Positions 32,894 to 44,423 of a stretch of 64,000 nt of DNA are shown piece after piece (position 1 is the stretch's first letter; each line of letters starts with the position of its first letter). A program made the translations under genes and the position numbers. Under the pieces are notes generated by a model. The model had not been told where the DNA came from, did not search any database, and was given only the letters and a program-made list of their open reading frames with translations. Origin of the DNA: Erythroxylum novogranatense (Eukaryota; Streptophyta; Magnoliopsida; Malpighiales; Erythroxylaceae); NCBI GenBank assembly GCA_029891385.1, contig CM057224.1:1178001-1242000 (forward strand). The letters run 5' to 3'.

Positions 32894-35800
32894 ATGACCG
32901 GCTCAAACAACCATACCGTTATCAACTCCGACAACACCACAACCACCACACTAATTGTTCAATTTAATCCCGCGTATCAATTGCCCATTAAATTGACCAG
33001 AAGTGTCAATTTTTCAACTTGGAAAGCCCAAGTATCGATGCTAATGCACGGCCACGATCTGTTTGGCCATCTTGATGGCTCGACACCAATCCCTCCTCGC
33101 ACCACCGGCGCGAATCAGCTGCCTAATCCAGCCTACAATCTCTGGTTCCGACAGGACCAGCTCATCCAAAATGCCCTTATGGCCTCAGTCAATCCCACCA
33201 TTGCGCCCACTATTGCCAATGTCGATTCGGAATCCCAAGCCTGGAACGCCTTACACACTGCTTATGCGAACAAATCCCAGTCCCGCATCTTTAGCCTTCG
33301 GGATCAGCTAACCCGTCTAACCAAAGAATCTCAAACCATGACCGATTACCTCCACCGTGTTCGATCCCTAACCGATGAACTAGCCCAAGCCGGTGCCCCA
33401 TTAGCCAACGAAGAAATGGTTGTTCAAATCCTTCATGGCCTAGGATCTGAGTATCGTGAAATCTCTGCTGTTATCCGCGCTCGTGACACCACCATCTCCT
33501 ATGAGAACCTGTATGACAAGCTTCTGGATCATGAGGTGTTCATCCAACACGAGGAAGCAAAGAAACCGGCTGCCCTGATCACAGCTGTTGTGGCTACCCG
33601 AACCAAGGCTCCGAACAACTCCAACTCCAAAGCAAATCGACGCAACTCACAGCCATGGCGATCAAGTGACCGCTTTGACAACCAAACCCAGCAATGGCGT
33701 AGCCTTAATAGAACCCACAATGGGAGAGAAGGCAGCAACCAAAGTGACTTCGTTCGGTGTCAACTCTGCCGCAGACCAGGTCATGAAGCGAATGTATGCA
33801 GGTCTCGCTCTCACAATCATTTTGAAGCAAAAGCTAATTATGCAATGGGCCACTCAACCACTACAAATCCATGGATTGTTGACTCCGAAGCCTCTCACCA
33901 TATCACCATCGAGTCACACAACATGCCTGAATATGTTGGATCCGATGGTATAACAATGGGTAATGGTATGAAAATCTCGATTACCCATTTGGGTACAACT
34001 CAGTTAAATGCATCAAATAAGAATTTCCAGCTTTCTCATACACTTTATGCACCTGACATAAAGCGTAACCTCATTTCTGTTTCTCAGTCTTGTCGTGATA
34101 ACCACACTTCAATTGAATTTTTTCCAACATTTTTTTGTGTGAAGGACATCCGCACAAGGACGTCGTTGGTGCAAGGCTGGAGTAAAGATGGCTTGTACGA
34201 ATGGCCCAAGCTGAATCAACCATAAGCCTACTCCGTCAATAAACTCACCTCCCTAAATACATGGCACCACCGATTAGGACATCCCCATTCTAGAGTCTTG
34301 AATTTCATTTGCAGCAAATATTCCTTACCTGTTTCCAATCATGAAAATTTTATATTTTGTAACTCATGTCAATGCAATAAAGCTCATCGTTTGCCATTTC
34401 AAGAGTTCAATTTCTTTAGCACAACACCGTTACAAAATTTTTTTAGTGACTTATGGGGACCTTCACCAATTATTTCCATTGACAAAAAGGTTTATTATTG
34501 TGTCTTCGTTGATCACTTTACCAAGTATATGTGGATCTACACCTTGACCCAAAAAAATGAAGTCCATTATATTTTTCAAAACCTTCACCCACTGCTGGAA
34601 AAACATTTTGATAACAAAATTCTTTCATTTTATACTGATGGTGGGACAGAATTCAAGAGTCTAGCTCCTTATCTTAAATCAAATGGCATTGAACATCTCA
34701 TCAGCCCGTCATACACACCAAAAAGGGTAGCCACTGTCGAACGTCACCATCGGCACATTGTCGAAACAGCTAAAACTCTACTTCACGCTGCCAACCTACC
34801 ACCGAGTTTTTGGTCATTTGCTTGTCACCATGCTGTATACTTGATCAACTGAATGCCCACCTCTTTATTAGATAACAAGTCCCCATATGAGATGCTATTT
34901 AATAAATCCCCGAATTTTGTTACCTTAAAAAGTTTTGGTTCCCTATGTTATCCGTGGCTCAAACCTTATGCCTCCAATAAACTTGAGCCTAAATCGAAAT
35001 CGTGTGTCTACCTAGGAATGTCCCTTCCCCACCACTGTCATCAATGCTTCGATCCAGTCCAGAACAAAATCTATCTGTCCCGTGATGTTACTTTCTTCGA
35101 AGATGAGTTCCCTTTCTGGTCACAATTTGCACATTTGTTGCCTACCAACCGACCCCTTGATTGGGATATGACACCGGTTACAGCTCCGAACACAACGAAG
35201 CCGAGCCTTCCTGTACACCTTGACTTACCCCCTCCCATCACTGCATCACAACAACATCTTCCTTCACAAGCTATCGTCTCCCGCAGTGCCCCATCGGCTC
35301 CACCTGCTCCCTCAGGTACGATCCTTGTCCCTCATGAGACCACCCAACCCAACACCTCCCTCCTTCACTCACCGAGTCACCCCAGTGAAACGTCATCTAC
35401 CCAGCTTTTACTGAGACCACATGCTGAAACAGATCCGCAACCACCTTCAGTAGCCGTGTCCAACCCTCAGCACCGAATAATCACCCGCTCCCAAAATAAT
35501 ATATTCAAACCAAAACCCAAGTTCAACTACATGGCTTCCCTCGCTCCATCTGTCCCTCCGACCACTGTTAAACAAGCCAAGAAATACCAAGAATGGAGAG
35601 ATGCAATGATGGCTGAATATGATGCTTTACTGAGAAATAAAACTTGGGAATTGGTTCCTAGAGATCCCTCCAAAAATGTTGTTGCTTGTAAATGGCTTTA
35701 CAGAATTAAACAGAAACCGAATGGATCGATTAACCGATACAAAGCACGGCTGGTGGTGAAAGGGTTCACTCAACGCCCCGGTATGGACTATCACTCCACT

Positions 35801-36125
35801 TTCAGCGCTGTAGTCAAGCCGACGACAATCTGATTGGTTCTTTCGATTGCTATAAGCAAAAATTGGGTCCTTCGGCAGCTTGATGTGAATAATGCGTTTC
35901 TACAAGGGGAGCTACAAGAGGAGGTATATATGGCTCAACCGCCTGGCTATGAATGCTCCGACAAGCCAGACTATGTATGTCGACTCCGCAAAGCCATCTA
36001 CGGTCTCAAACAAGCACCGTTGGCATGGTACCTGGCTCTCACTCAACATTTGCAGTCACTTGGGTTTGTAAAATCAAAATCAGACCCCTCTCTATTTATT
36101 ATGCATTCTGGACAAATTCATCTTG
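32894..36125 (+). pseudogene. Copia gag-pol, first part, with three in-frame stops
   Basis: Gag starts MTGSNNHTVINSD at 32894 and includes the zinc knuckle CQLCRRPGHEANVC (about 33760-33800). The protease site near 33880 reads WIVDSEAS, with Glu where Gly is expected. In-frame stops at 34223-34225, 34850-34852 and 35831-35833 interrupt the frame, but similarity resumes in the same frame after each. Integrase HHCC (WHHRLGHPHS then CNSCQCNKAH) and core (FTDG-like TDGGTEFKS, VATVERHHRHIVE) are recognisable, as is the front of the reverse transcriptase ([25 protein letters not shown]). The frame is lost at about 36125 where the YVDD region should be. Confidence 0.87.
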
Positions 36126-37215
36126 TTGCTGACAGAAAGTCATGAGTTGTCGGTAACTCGGGTTATTGCCTCTCTCGCACAACGGTTCTCGATAAAAGAT
36201 TTGGGCCATCTACATTATTTCCTTGGCGTCGAGGTTGTTCGAACGTCGAGTGGCATCATTTTGTCTCAAGCAAGTTATCTCGGTGAACTTCTCACTTCTG
36301 AGAACATGAATGAGTGCAAAGCGGCAGCAACACCCATGAGCAACACGTCACCCTTAAAGCTGGATGATGGTTCTGTTCCTTGTTATGCAACTCGGTTTTG
36401 TCAAGTACTCGGTAAATTACAGTATCTTTCATTTAAAGCTGGATGATGGTTCCGTTCCTTGTGATGCAACTCGTTTTTGTCAAGTACTCGGTAAATTACA
36501 GTATCTTTCATTTACAAGACCGGAGATAAATTACTCGGTTAACAAATTGTCCCAATTTATGCACTCACCAACTGAGTTACATTGGAAAGCACTTAAGCGA
36601 GTGCTTCGATATCTCCATGGTACCTCTCATTATGGCTTGCACTTGCAAGCAAAGTGTGATCATAGTCTGTCCATGTACTCCGACGTTGACTGGGCAGGGA
36701 ACGTTGATGATCGTCCCTCGACATCTGCCCATATTCTCTTCTTTGGACGCAATCCTGTCAGTTGGGCATCAAGAAAACAACAAACTGTGGCCCAATCATC
36801 CACTGAGGCCGAGTTCAAGGCTGTTGCCAATGCCGTATCTGAAGTCATTTGGGTTCAAAATCTGCTTCAAGAGTTGCTTACACCCCTCCCTTGTCTTCCG
36901 ACAATATTTTGTGACAATGTTGGTGTCCTCTACTTGAGCCACAATCCAGCTATACAAATTAGGATGAAGCATGCTGCAGTTGATTTTCACTATGTTCGAC
37001 ACAAGGTATTGCAGCAACAAATTCGGGTGGATCATGTTCATGCGCACGATCAGCTCGCCGATACACTCACCAAACCGCTGGCCAAGTCTCTCTTCACTCT
37101 CAATCTATCCAAGCTTGGTGTTGTCTCAACTACACAGCTTGAGGGGGGGAATATAGGAGCATCACATGCACGTGTATTTACCAACCACATTGACCATGTC
37201 AAATTGTTGTTATGA
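36126..37215 (+). pseudogene. Copia pol, 3' part: RT end and RNase H, rearranged
   Basis: Continues in a new frame after loss of the segment that should hold the catalytic YVDD box. The connection region (SIKDLGHLHYFLGVEV) follows. A 79-bp tandem duplication (unit starts at 36356 and 36435) shifts the frame again. RNase H (MYSDVDWAGNVDDRPSTSA, then SSTEAEFKAVANAVSEVIW) and the tail (DHVHAHDQLADTLTKPLA) are intact. The frame runs into the 3' LTR. Confidence 0.85.
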
Positions 37216-37373
37216 TAAGAAATGATCTTTGCTATCTGTTAGCTACAATACAGGTGTTTCAAATTCAAATTACTTATCTGTAAATCAGTGATAGATGGCA
37301 CGTACAGTTGTATTTAAACTCTTGTACAGGATGAACAAGGTTAAGCTTTCCTTGCCAATTACTTTCAATTATA
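37152..37373 (+). repeat. 3' LTR of the exon-inserted Copia element
   Basis: 222 bp, same TATAGG...TTATA ends as the 5' copy, preceded by the polypurine tract at 37141-37151. Confidence 0.92.
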
Positions 37374-37413
37374 ACCTCCAAAGATTAAAACTTACTAACT
37401 GCGACTTTCTTTA

Positions 37414-37926
37414 TGACGCAGAACGGAAGTTAAGAACGGAACGAGAACGTTTAGACTCCATTCAGGAGTTTAATCAATGTCGTTTGATTGGACGAAAAGA
37501 GAAACAAGAACGAAAAGCGATCTTGAAAGAATTGCAAAGCCAAATTCTGGAATGAAATTTTTGTTTCGAAAGTTTCGAAAATCAATGATCTTCCGAAAAC
37601 ATAAATAAGGCCTATTTATAATGGACAAAAACCCTAATCCAAATCCTAACAAGATTAGGAAAATAAACTCCTAATAAACTAAGCAAGGATTTAGAATCCT
37701 TAATATAACTAGAATTCCTAACTAAGCAAGGATTTAGAATCCAAACTCCTACTGTCAACTAATAAGGAGGTAACAGAACATAACTAGAAATAACATAAAT
37801 TAGACCACCTAGGATTCCTTATTTCACCCACGGCATCATAGAATTTAAGTCTTCTTTCGCATCCTGCCGCAAACCTTGCGGCGGTCAAGATCTTCCATGT
37901 AATCCAAAGCTAACTGGTTCGCATCA
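37414..37926 (-). repeat. 3' LTR of the Gypsy element
   Basis: 513 bp, including a 9-bp segment near 37570 absent from the other LTR. Preceded (minus strand) by the purine-rich GTGGAAGGGAA. The first 80 bases or so are also coding (end of pol). Confidence 0.9.
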
Positions 37927-40900
37927 TTCCCTTCCACTTGTAAAGAACTCGACCTCGGGTTACCATCATCAGGGTGATAAAGGTAAAGATCCGCCACGTT
38001 AAACGTCTTGGATATCTTCATATGATCTGGAAGGTCAAGAACATAAGCATTGTCATTGATCTTCTGAGTTATATTGAAAGGACCAATCTTCTTTGGATCT
38101 AGCTTTTGCTGTCCTCCTCCACGTTCCTTCCGCAAGTACACCATAACTTGATCACCAACCTTGAAGGACTGGAAACGTCTATGCTTATCAGCGGCAATCT
38201 TGTACTTTTCATTAGATTCCTTCGAGTTCGCCTCACTGTTTAAAAACATCAACATCTTTGGTTGACCAAATTGTTAACTGCAACACTAGGAAGAACACCT
38301 TCAGGAAGTGCAATAAGGTCAACTGTCTGTGCTGGAGCCTTCCTGTAAACAATATCAAAGGGATTCTTCTTAGTAGAGTTGTTGACAGAACTATTGTAAA
38401 CAAATTCGGCTTGAGGAAGAGCAAGATCCCAAGAAGTCTTCTTATCGCTGCATATGCAACGCAATAGATTGCCAAGCGTACGGTTCACCACTTCTGTCTG
38501 CCCGTCCATTTGAGGATGTGTCGTGCTACTGTAACGAAGTTCAGTCCCAAAATGCTTCCACATAATAGTCCAAAAATGAGCAAGAAATTTCACATCTCAG
38601 TCAGAAGTAATTGTTTTAGGTATGCCATGCAAACGAACAATCTCCTGGAAAAACAATTTGGCAACATAAGATGCTTCACTTGTCTTCTTGCAATGAATGA
38701 AGTGTGTCATTTTTGAAAACCTGTCAACTACCACATAAATAGAGTCAGAACCACGTTGGGTACGTGGCAAACCAAGAATAAAATCCATTGACAAGTCTTC
38801 CCAAGGATGATCGGAAATAGGCAATGGGGTGTATAGCCCTGTGTTCTGCAAATGACCCTTCTGTGTTTGACAAACTCGACATTTTTGAACCATCTTCCTT
38901 GTTTCTCTCTTCAGTTGTGGCCAATAGTAACGCTCTTCTAATCCCGCAATAGTCTTGTCACGACCTAGATGTCCACATTCATGAATTTCTCGAATCAACA
39001 ATTCTCGCAATGAGGAACGAGGAATACACAACCGGGTTCCTTTAAAAAGAAAACCTTCATGTATCGTAAACCCATCAGTAGGTTCACGATTCTGTACTTG
39101 TTGCCATATATCCTCGAAATCTACATCCTCAGCATAAAGATCCTTCAGATACTCAAATCCCACAACCTTTTGACTCACTGTAACCAATAAAGTTGCTCTT
39201 ATACTCAATGCATCTGCGACCTTATTTGTAACACCAGTTTTGTATTTGAAGATATAATTAAAAGCTCCCATATAGGCTGCCCAACGCACCTGCATCTTGT
39301 TGGCATGCTTCTGAGTCGGCAGGTGAATTAAAGATTTATGATCTGTATGGACAATAAACTCTCGCCCCATAAGATAATGTTCCCACGTCTTGAAGGCTCG
39401 AAAAATTGCATAAAATTCCTGCTCATAAGTACCCCACTTCTGCCTAGCTTCATTCAACTTTTCACTAAAAATGCAATGGGCCTACCACATTGAAATAAAA
39501 CACCTCCAATTCCAACACCACACGCATCACAATCAACCTCAAACAGTTTATCAAAATCAGGTAAAGCAAGGATAGGAGCAGAAGTAAGCTTATCTTTAAT
39601 CTCCTCAAAGCTTTTGTTGGCAACTTCAGTCCATTTAAATTTCTGAACTCTTTCCTTCTTCAAACAATCAGTAATCGGACCCACAATACTGCTGAAATTT
39701 TTGATAAACCTCCTGTAAAAAGTAGCAAGTCCATGAAAACTGCGAACTTCCGTAATACTTTTAGGAATGAACCAGTTTCGAATTGCTTCTACTTTCTTGT
39801 CATCTACATGAATCCCTTCTGAGCTAACAATATACCCAAGAAACAAAACTCTTTCTGTCATAAACGTGCACTTCTTCAGATTGATAAACAACACATTTCC
39901 TTCTAAGGCTATTATAACCTCTCGAAGGTGATGTACGTGCTCCTTAATGCTGCGACTAAAAATTAAGATATCATCAAAATAAACAACCACGAATCTGCGT
40001 AAAAAAGGACGTAGAACTTGGTTCATAAGTCGCATGAACGTGCTTGGTGCATTCGTCAACCCAAATGGAATAACTAGCCACTCATATAAACCTTCCTTAG
40101 TTTTAAAGGCTGTCTTCCATTCATCTACCTCCTTCATCCGAATCTGATGATAGCCACTTTTAAGATCAATCTTTGAGAAAACTGTAGAACCAGATAGCTG
40201 ATCCAGCATGTCATCCAAGAGAGGAATAGGAAAACAATATTGAACAGTACTTTTATTGATTGCTCTACTATCAACACACATTCTCCAACTACCGTCTTTC
40301 TTCGGTACCAGTAACGCAGGAACTCCACAAGGACTGATGCTCTCACGGATGTGTCCCTTCTTTAACAATTCTTCCACCTGTTCTTGCAAAATTTCACTCT
40401 CCTTTGGGCTCATCTTGTAATGGGGCAGATTAGGCAATGTAGAACCCGGAATGAAATCAATCTGATGCTGAATATCCCTTAAAGGTGGGAGTGTTGATGG
40501 TTCCTCAACTAAGGTAGGGAATTCTCCCAACAGCTCTTTGATGGGTTTGGGTAAAGATAGTGTCTCCTCCTCTGTTGGTGTCTCGTCCTCTTTAATTTTC
40601 TTTCTAAGTAGTAGGGCCACATCCTGCACACTCTTAGCAACATCCTGCCCTTCCACTTTAGAAGGTTTCACTGAACCAGAAGGCAAAATAATGATCCTCT
40701 TCGTGTTCCAGGTGAACCTGTATGAGTTCTCCTTCCCTCTGTGTTCATCATCAACATCATACTGCCAAGGACGACCTAACAAAACTCCACAAGCATCCAT
40801 ATCCACAACATCACAAATAACAGATTCAGTATAATGTTTATCGATTGAAATAGGAACGCTGCAGATCCTGTTTATTTCGATCGTTGGTCCCTCCTTGATC

Positions 40901-41190
40901 CACCCAACCTTGTACGGTGAAGGGTGAGGTTGGGTGGTCAACTGCAATTTCTCCACTAACTGTTTTGCGATTAGATTCTCACAACTGCAACTATCTATGA
41001 TCAATCTGCAAACCGCTTCTCCCACTTGACATTTTGCTTGGAATATCTTCCTCCTTTGCGTCTCTCCTTCCTGTTTTGGAGAACATAAAAAAAATTTCAC
41101 CACAAAAGTCACTTCTCCATCTTCCGACCCAGCAATTGAACCTTCATCCCCATCTGCTTCTTCTTCACAGTCAACTACCTCCTCAATCAC
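37845..41190 (-). pseudogene. Gypsy pol: protease, RT, RNase H, integrase
   Basis: Protease near 41000 reads [11 protein letters not shown], with Cys where the catalytic-loop Gly is expected. Reverse transcriptase has [26 protein letters not shown] and the catalytic YFDDIL. A frame break lies near 39455 between RT and RNase H ([21 protein letters not shown]). Integrase has the HHCC zinc finger ([11 protein letters not shown] then CRVCQTQKG), and the core D ([20 protein letters not shown]) follows. A TGA stop at 38597-38599 interrupts it; similarity resumes directly (FLAHFWTIMWKHF, HPQMDGQTEVVNR). A second break occurs near 38250. The C-terminal domain ([30 protein letters not shown]) ends at 37845 inside the 3' LTR. 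No chromodomain is recognisable. Non-functional. Confidence 0.87.
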
Positions 41191-41317
41191 GTTAACCTGT
41201 CGTCGATTAATAGATGATCTTCCTTCTGAACAATTATTTGATGTATCCCGGCTTTTCGCAACGATAACAGGTGTTTCCAGTTGGTTTTTTATAAGGATTG
41301 GTTCTTCATTTGTCCGC

Positions 41318-42235
41318 TTAAGGTGCCTTTACCTTGTTGTCGTTCTTCTCTTCTATAGCATTATGATTACTTACCGAATTTACAATCCTCGAAGATTGCC
41401 CACCGTAATGCCCTTGATATGTCTGACTGCCTGGCGAACCCGAATTTTGGTAATTTAAATTTCGATTACACTGTTGTTGAGGCTGCCATTCAACTCGCTC
41501 TTCAGCCCTATTCGTCATCTCAATAGCATCTGCTAATGTGAAAATTGCAGCAACACCCATCATACACCGAATTTCGTGATTTAACCCCCTCTGGTAATGA
41601 GCTACCTGCTGCGCTTCGTTTTCACAATTATCACATCTTGCTTGCAGCCTCAAAAACTCTTCTGTATACTCATCCACCTTCCTACTTCCCTACGTGCAAT
41701 CATGATAACGGTTGTACAGTACCTGTACGTGATCACTAGGTAAGAATCTTTGTTGGATCATAAGCTTCATATCCAACCAGTTTCGAATAGGTGGATGTTG
41801 TCTGCGATATCGCTCATTTTGGACAAAAATCCACCATGCTGCTGCACCTCCCTTCAATTTGTAAGCCACAATAGGAACCCTACGCTCGTCTTCCATATCC
41901 ATAACCTCCAAGAATCTTTCAACCTCCACTAGCCAATCTAAAACAGCTTCTACATCTAATGTACCATTAAAACTCTGAAGATCTACCTTAATTTTGTAGC
42001 CATTATTTTGATTTGCACGACCCCTGTAATTCTGAATTGCTCTAATCTGATCTGGTGGTCCTTCATAAACTGGTTGCGGATTTACAACCCTAGGAATTGC
42101 CGCTGCAGGAAGATGGTTAATCCTTCCTAGGTTTAACTGCTCTCCCAGCATCTGTCTTATTTCTACTATTTGATCGGATAAGTTTGCTACGGATGTTTCT
42201 AAGGTAGTAAGTCGTTCTTCGTAATTGGCGGTCAT
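41318..42235 (-). pseudogene. Gypsy gag, one in-frame stop
   Basis: ATG at 42235, 24 bases inside the end of the 5' LTR/primer-binding region. Starts MTANYEERLTTLETSVANLS (coiled coil). The retrotransposon gag core follows (FNGTLDVEAVLDWLVEVERF, YKLKGGAAAWWIFVQNER). A TAG at 41690-41692 interrupts it; the same frame continues (EYTEEFLRLQARCDNCENEA) to TAA at 41318. Similarity to pol resumes from 41190. Confidence 0.85.
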
Positions 42236-42258
42236 GGAGGATAGGCTCTGATACCAAC

Positions 42259-42762
42259 TGACGCAGAACGGAAGTTAAGAATGGAACAAGAACGTTTAGA
42301 CTCCGTTCAGGAGTTTAATCAATGTCGTTTGATTGGACGAAAAGAGAAACAAAAACGAAAAGCGATCTTGAAAGAACGGCAAAGCCAAATTCTGGAATGA
42401 AATTTTTGTTTCGAAAATCAATGATCTTCCGAAAACATAAATAAGGCCTATTTATAATGGCCAAAAACCCTAATCCAAATCCTAACAAGATTAGGAAAAT
42501 AAACTCCTAATAAACTAAGCAAGGATTTAGAATCTTTAATATAACTAGAATTCCTAACTAAGCAAGGATTTAGAATCCAAACTCCTACTGTCAACTAATA
42601 AGGAGGTAACAGAACATAACTGAAAATAACATAAATTAGACCACCTAGGATTTCTTATTTCACCCACGGCATCATAGAATTTAAGTCTTCTTTCGCATCC
42701 TGCCGCAAACCTTGCCGCGGTCAAGATCTTCCATATAATCCAAAACTAACTGGTCCACATCA
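42259..42762 (-). repeat. 5' LTR of the Gypsy element
   Basis: 504 bp, minus-strand TGATGTGGACCAG...CTGCGTCA. Similar to 37414-37926 with scattered substitutions. Confidence 0.9.
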
Positions 42763-42767
42763 CTTTA

Positions 42768-44423
42768 TCTATTAACGACATTCGAGTTTTATTATGGTTT
42801 TGTGATTATTACGATTATAGCTTTGATTTTCAAAGGTGTTCTGTAGATTGTACGCTACATAATTCTTCCTTACCTCTTAGGAGTATCATGGTTTGATAAG
42901 TCTGCAAAAAGTGCTTACGATTCGGATAAGTGTTCGCCAAAAACGCAAGTATACGTTTCTGTCGTTAGTAATAATAATATCGATCCCTCAGAGACTATTA
43001 ACTCAACTATCAACTCGATTCTTAGAACTTAATTTAAGTGCAAAAGTAACAAGGTATTTGTTTTGGAATTGGTAATTTAAAATAAGAAAGCAAAAAGCAA
43101 AAATTAAATGAAAAGAGTATAAAATATAAAAGCATCTAGGCTTCTAGCTTCCCCCAATGGACAAACGAACATCACACAATTGACTATTTATCATTCAAAC
43201 CTAACTTGCTAGTCGAAGATTCCTATGTATTTACTATGTCCTCTCGGCTGTATAGTAAATCTATTCGACAACCAACCATGACCGTATCTCTACTCTTGGT
43301 TGTTAATCGTCAAACGCCTTAAGCTATAATCTCTATCAACTACCTAGCATGCATCGGTTACCTCTCGGCCTCCCTAACCACCAATCATACAAGTATGAAT
43401 CTAGGCTAATTTATTCAATGTCCAACCCAAAATTACCCTCTCGAGTCTCAATCGGATTCACAAATCAAGTTTAAGGTTAGCTACTCCTCAATCAAGCATT
43501 AAGAATTGAATAAACTAAACAAGTATTTAAGGATAAAAACCGGAATGAAATTAAATAAATGATCAAGAGTATTCGAATCTCTCATCCATTGGGTTCTTGC
43601 TAAAAACCTAGAATAAAGACTTAGCTACTCATAATATCAAGAAAACAACAAATAACAAAAGAGATCATTGTTCAACAAAACAATAAACGAATAGAAGAGA
43701 AGGAATCGATTCTGTCACAATCGTCTCATCCAATCCTCCGTTGTTGCCATCTTGACCTTTTTTCTCTACTCCCTTGACGATTTCTCCACCTCCTCTACGA
43801 TTTCTCCCTCTCCTTCTTTTTTTTCATTTGTGTGCCGTCACTCCTTCCTCCCTCTCCAGCCAATCCTCTTCTTTTCTTTTTTTACTCCTCCGTTTAGGTT
43901 AAAATGGACCCAAATTGACTTTCAGCCCAACTCTCGCGGGCGCGAGGTTACAAGATCGCGGGCGCGAAAGTGCAATCAGACGAACATCCAAGTTTCTGAG
44001 TAACATGCCGTCGCGGGAGCGAACCATCACTCTCGCGGGCGCGAGAGTAGAAGTAAGGTTGGCTACGTGGAAAATTTGTTGAATTAGTCCTTGCCAACTC
44101 CAGATCATTCAATTAAGTCCTTGCACGTGCCAATTAACTTCTTAAATTTGTATAAGGCCTAAAACACTAACACACAGGTGAAAAATACCACTAACGTGGA
44201 AAAATACTAAAAAAAATATGAAAAGTAATAAAAACACACAAAAATAAGGAAAGATAACTCGAACTCGACTCTAAACAAGACTAAAAAGAGAATAAACACT
44301 ACACAAATATGCGAGTTATCAATAAGTCCATCGATTTCCTTTGCGATCTTTCCTTTGTATTGTCCCTAATGAATTCTAGACTTCAGTTTGATGACTTGAA
44401 CTTTTGGCTCTTTCACTCTACAG
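42768..44423. repeat. REP intron 1 remainder with a 1.4-kb dispersed-repeat insertion
   Basis: 42768-42895 and 44322-44423 are REP intron 1. Between them, about 42903-44321, is foreign-looking sequence beginning TGCAAAAAGTGC and ending GAGTTATCA, flanked by a 7-bp direct repeat ATAAGTC (42896-42902 and 44322-44328). It has no transposase and no clear terminal inverted repeat. It contains the phrase CGCAAGTATACG, common in dispersed plant repeats, and a GC-rich cluster at 43930-44050. Class unknown; possibly a solo LTR or a non-autonomous element. Confidence 0.5.

Larger units (their letters stand above)
32608..37373 (+). mobile_element. Copia element (RE1/Ale-like), 4.77 kb, with TA...TA LTR ends
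   Basis: LTRs 32608-32829 and 37152-37373, 222 bp each, almost identical. They start TATAGGAGC and end CAATTATA, not TG...CA. A perfect 5-bp target duplication ACCTC lies at 32603-32607 and 37374-37378 and rejoins the REP exon in frame. A primer-binding site TGGTATCAGAGCC follows at 32830 and a purine tract GAGGGGGGGA precedes the 3' LTR. Coding order gag-protease-integrase-RT-RNase H is Copia, resembling RE1 of the Ale/Retrofit lineage. Coding is defective. Confidence 0.92.
37414..42762 (-). mobile_element. Ty3/Gypsy LTR retrotransposon, 5.35 kb, in REP intron 1
   Basis: LTRs 42259-42762 (5', 504 bp) and 37414-37926 (3', 513 bp), TG...CA. Perfect 5-bp target duplication CTTTA at 37409-37413 and 42763-42767. 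On the minus strand a tRNA-Met primer-binding site TGGTATCAGAGCC (about 42244-42256) follows the 5' LTR. The order protease, RT, RNase H, integrase is that of Ty3/Gypsy. The polyprotein frame ends inside the 3' LTR, an arrangement known from CRM-type chromoviruses; lineage assignment is tentative. Carries nonsense mutations and frameshifts. Confidence 0.92.
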
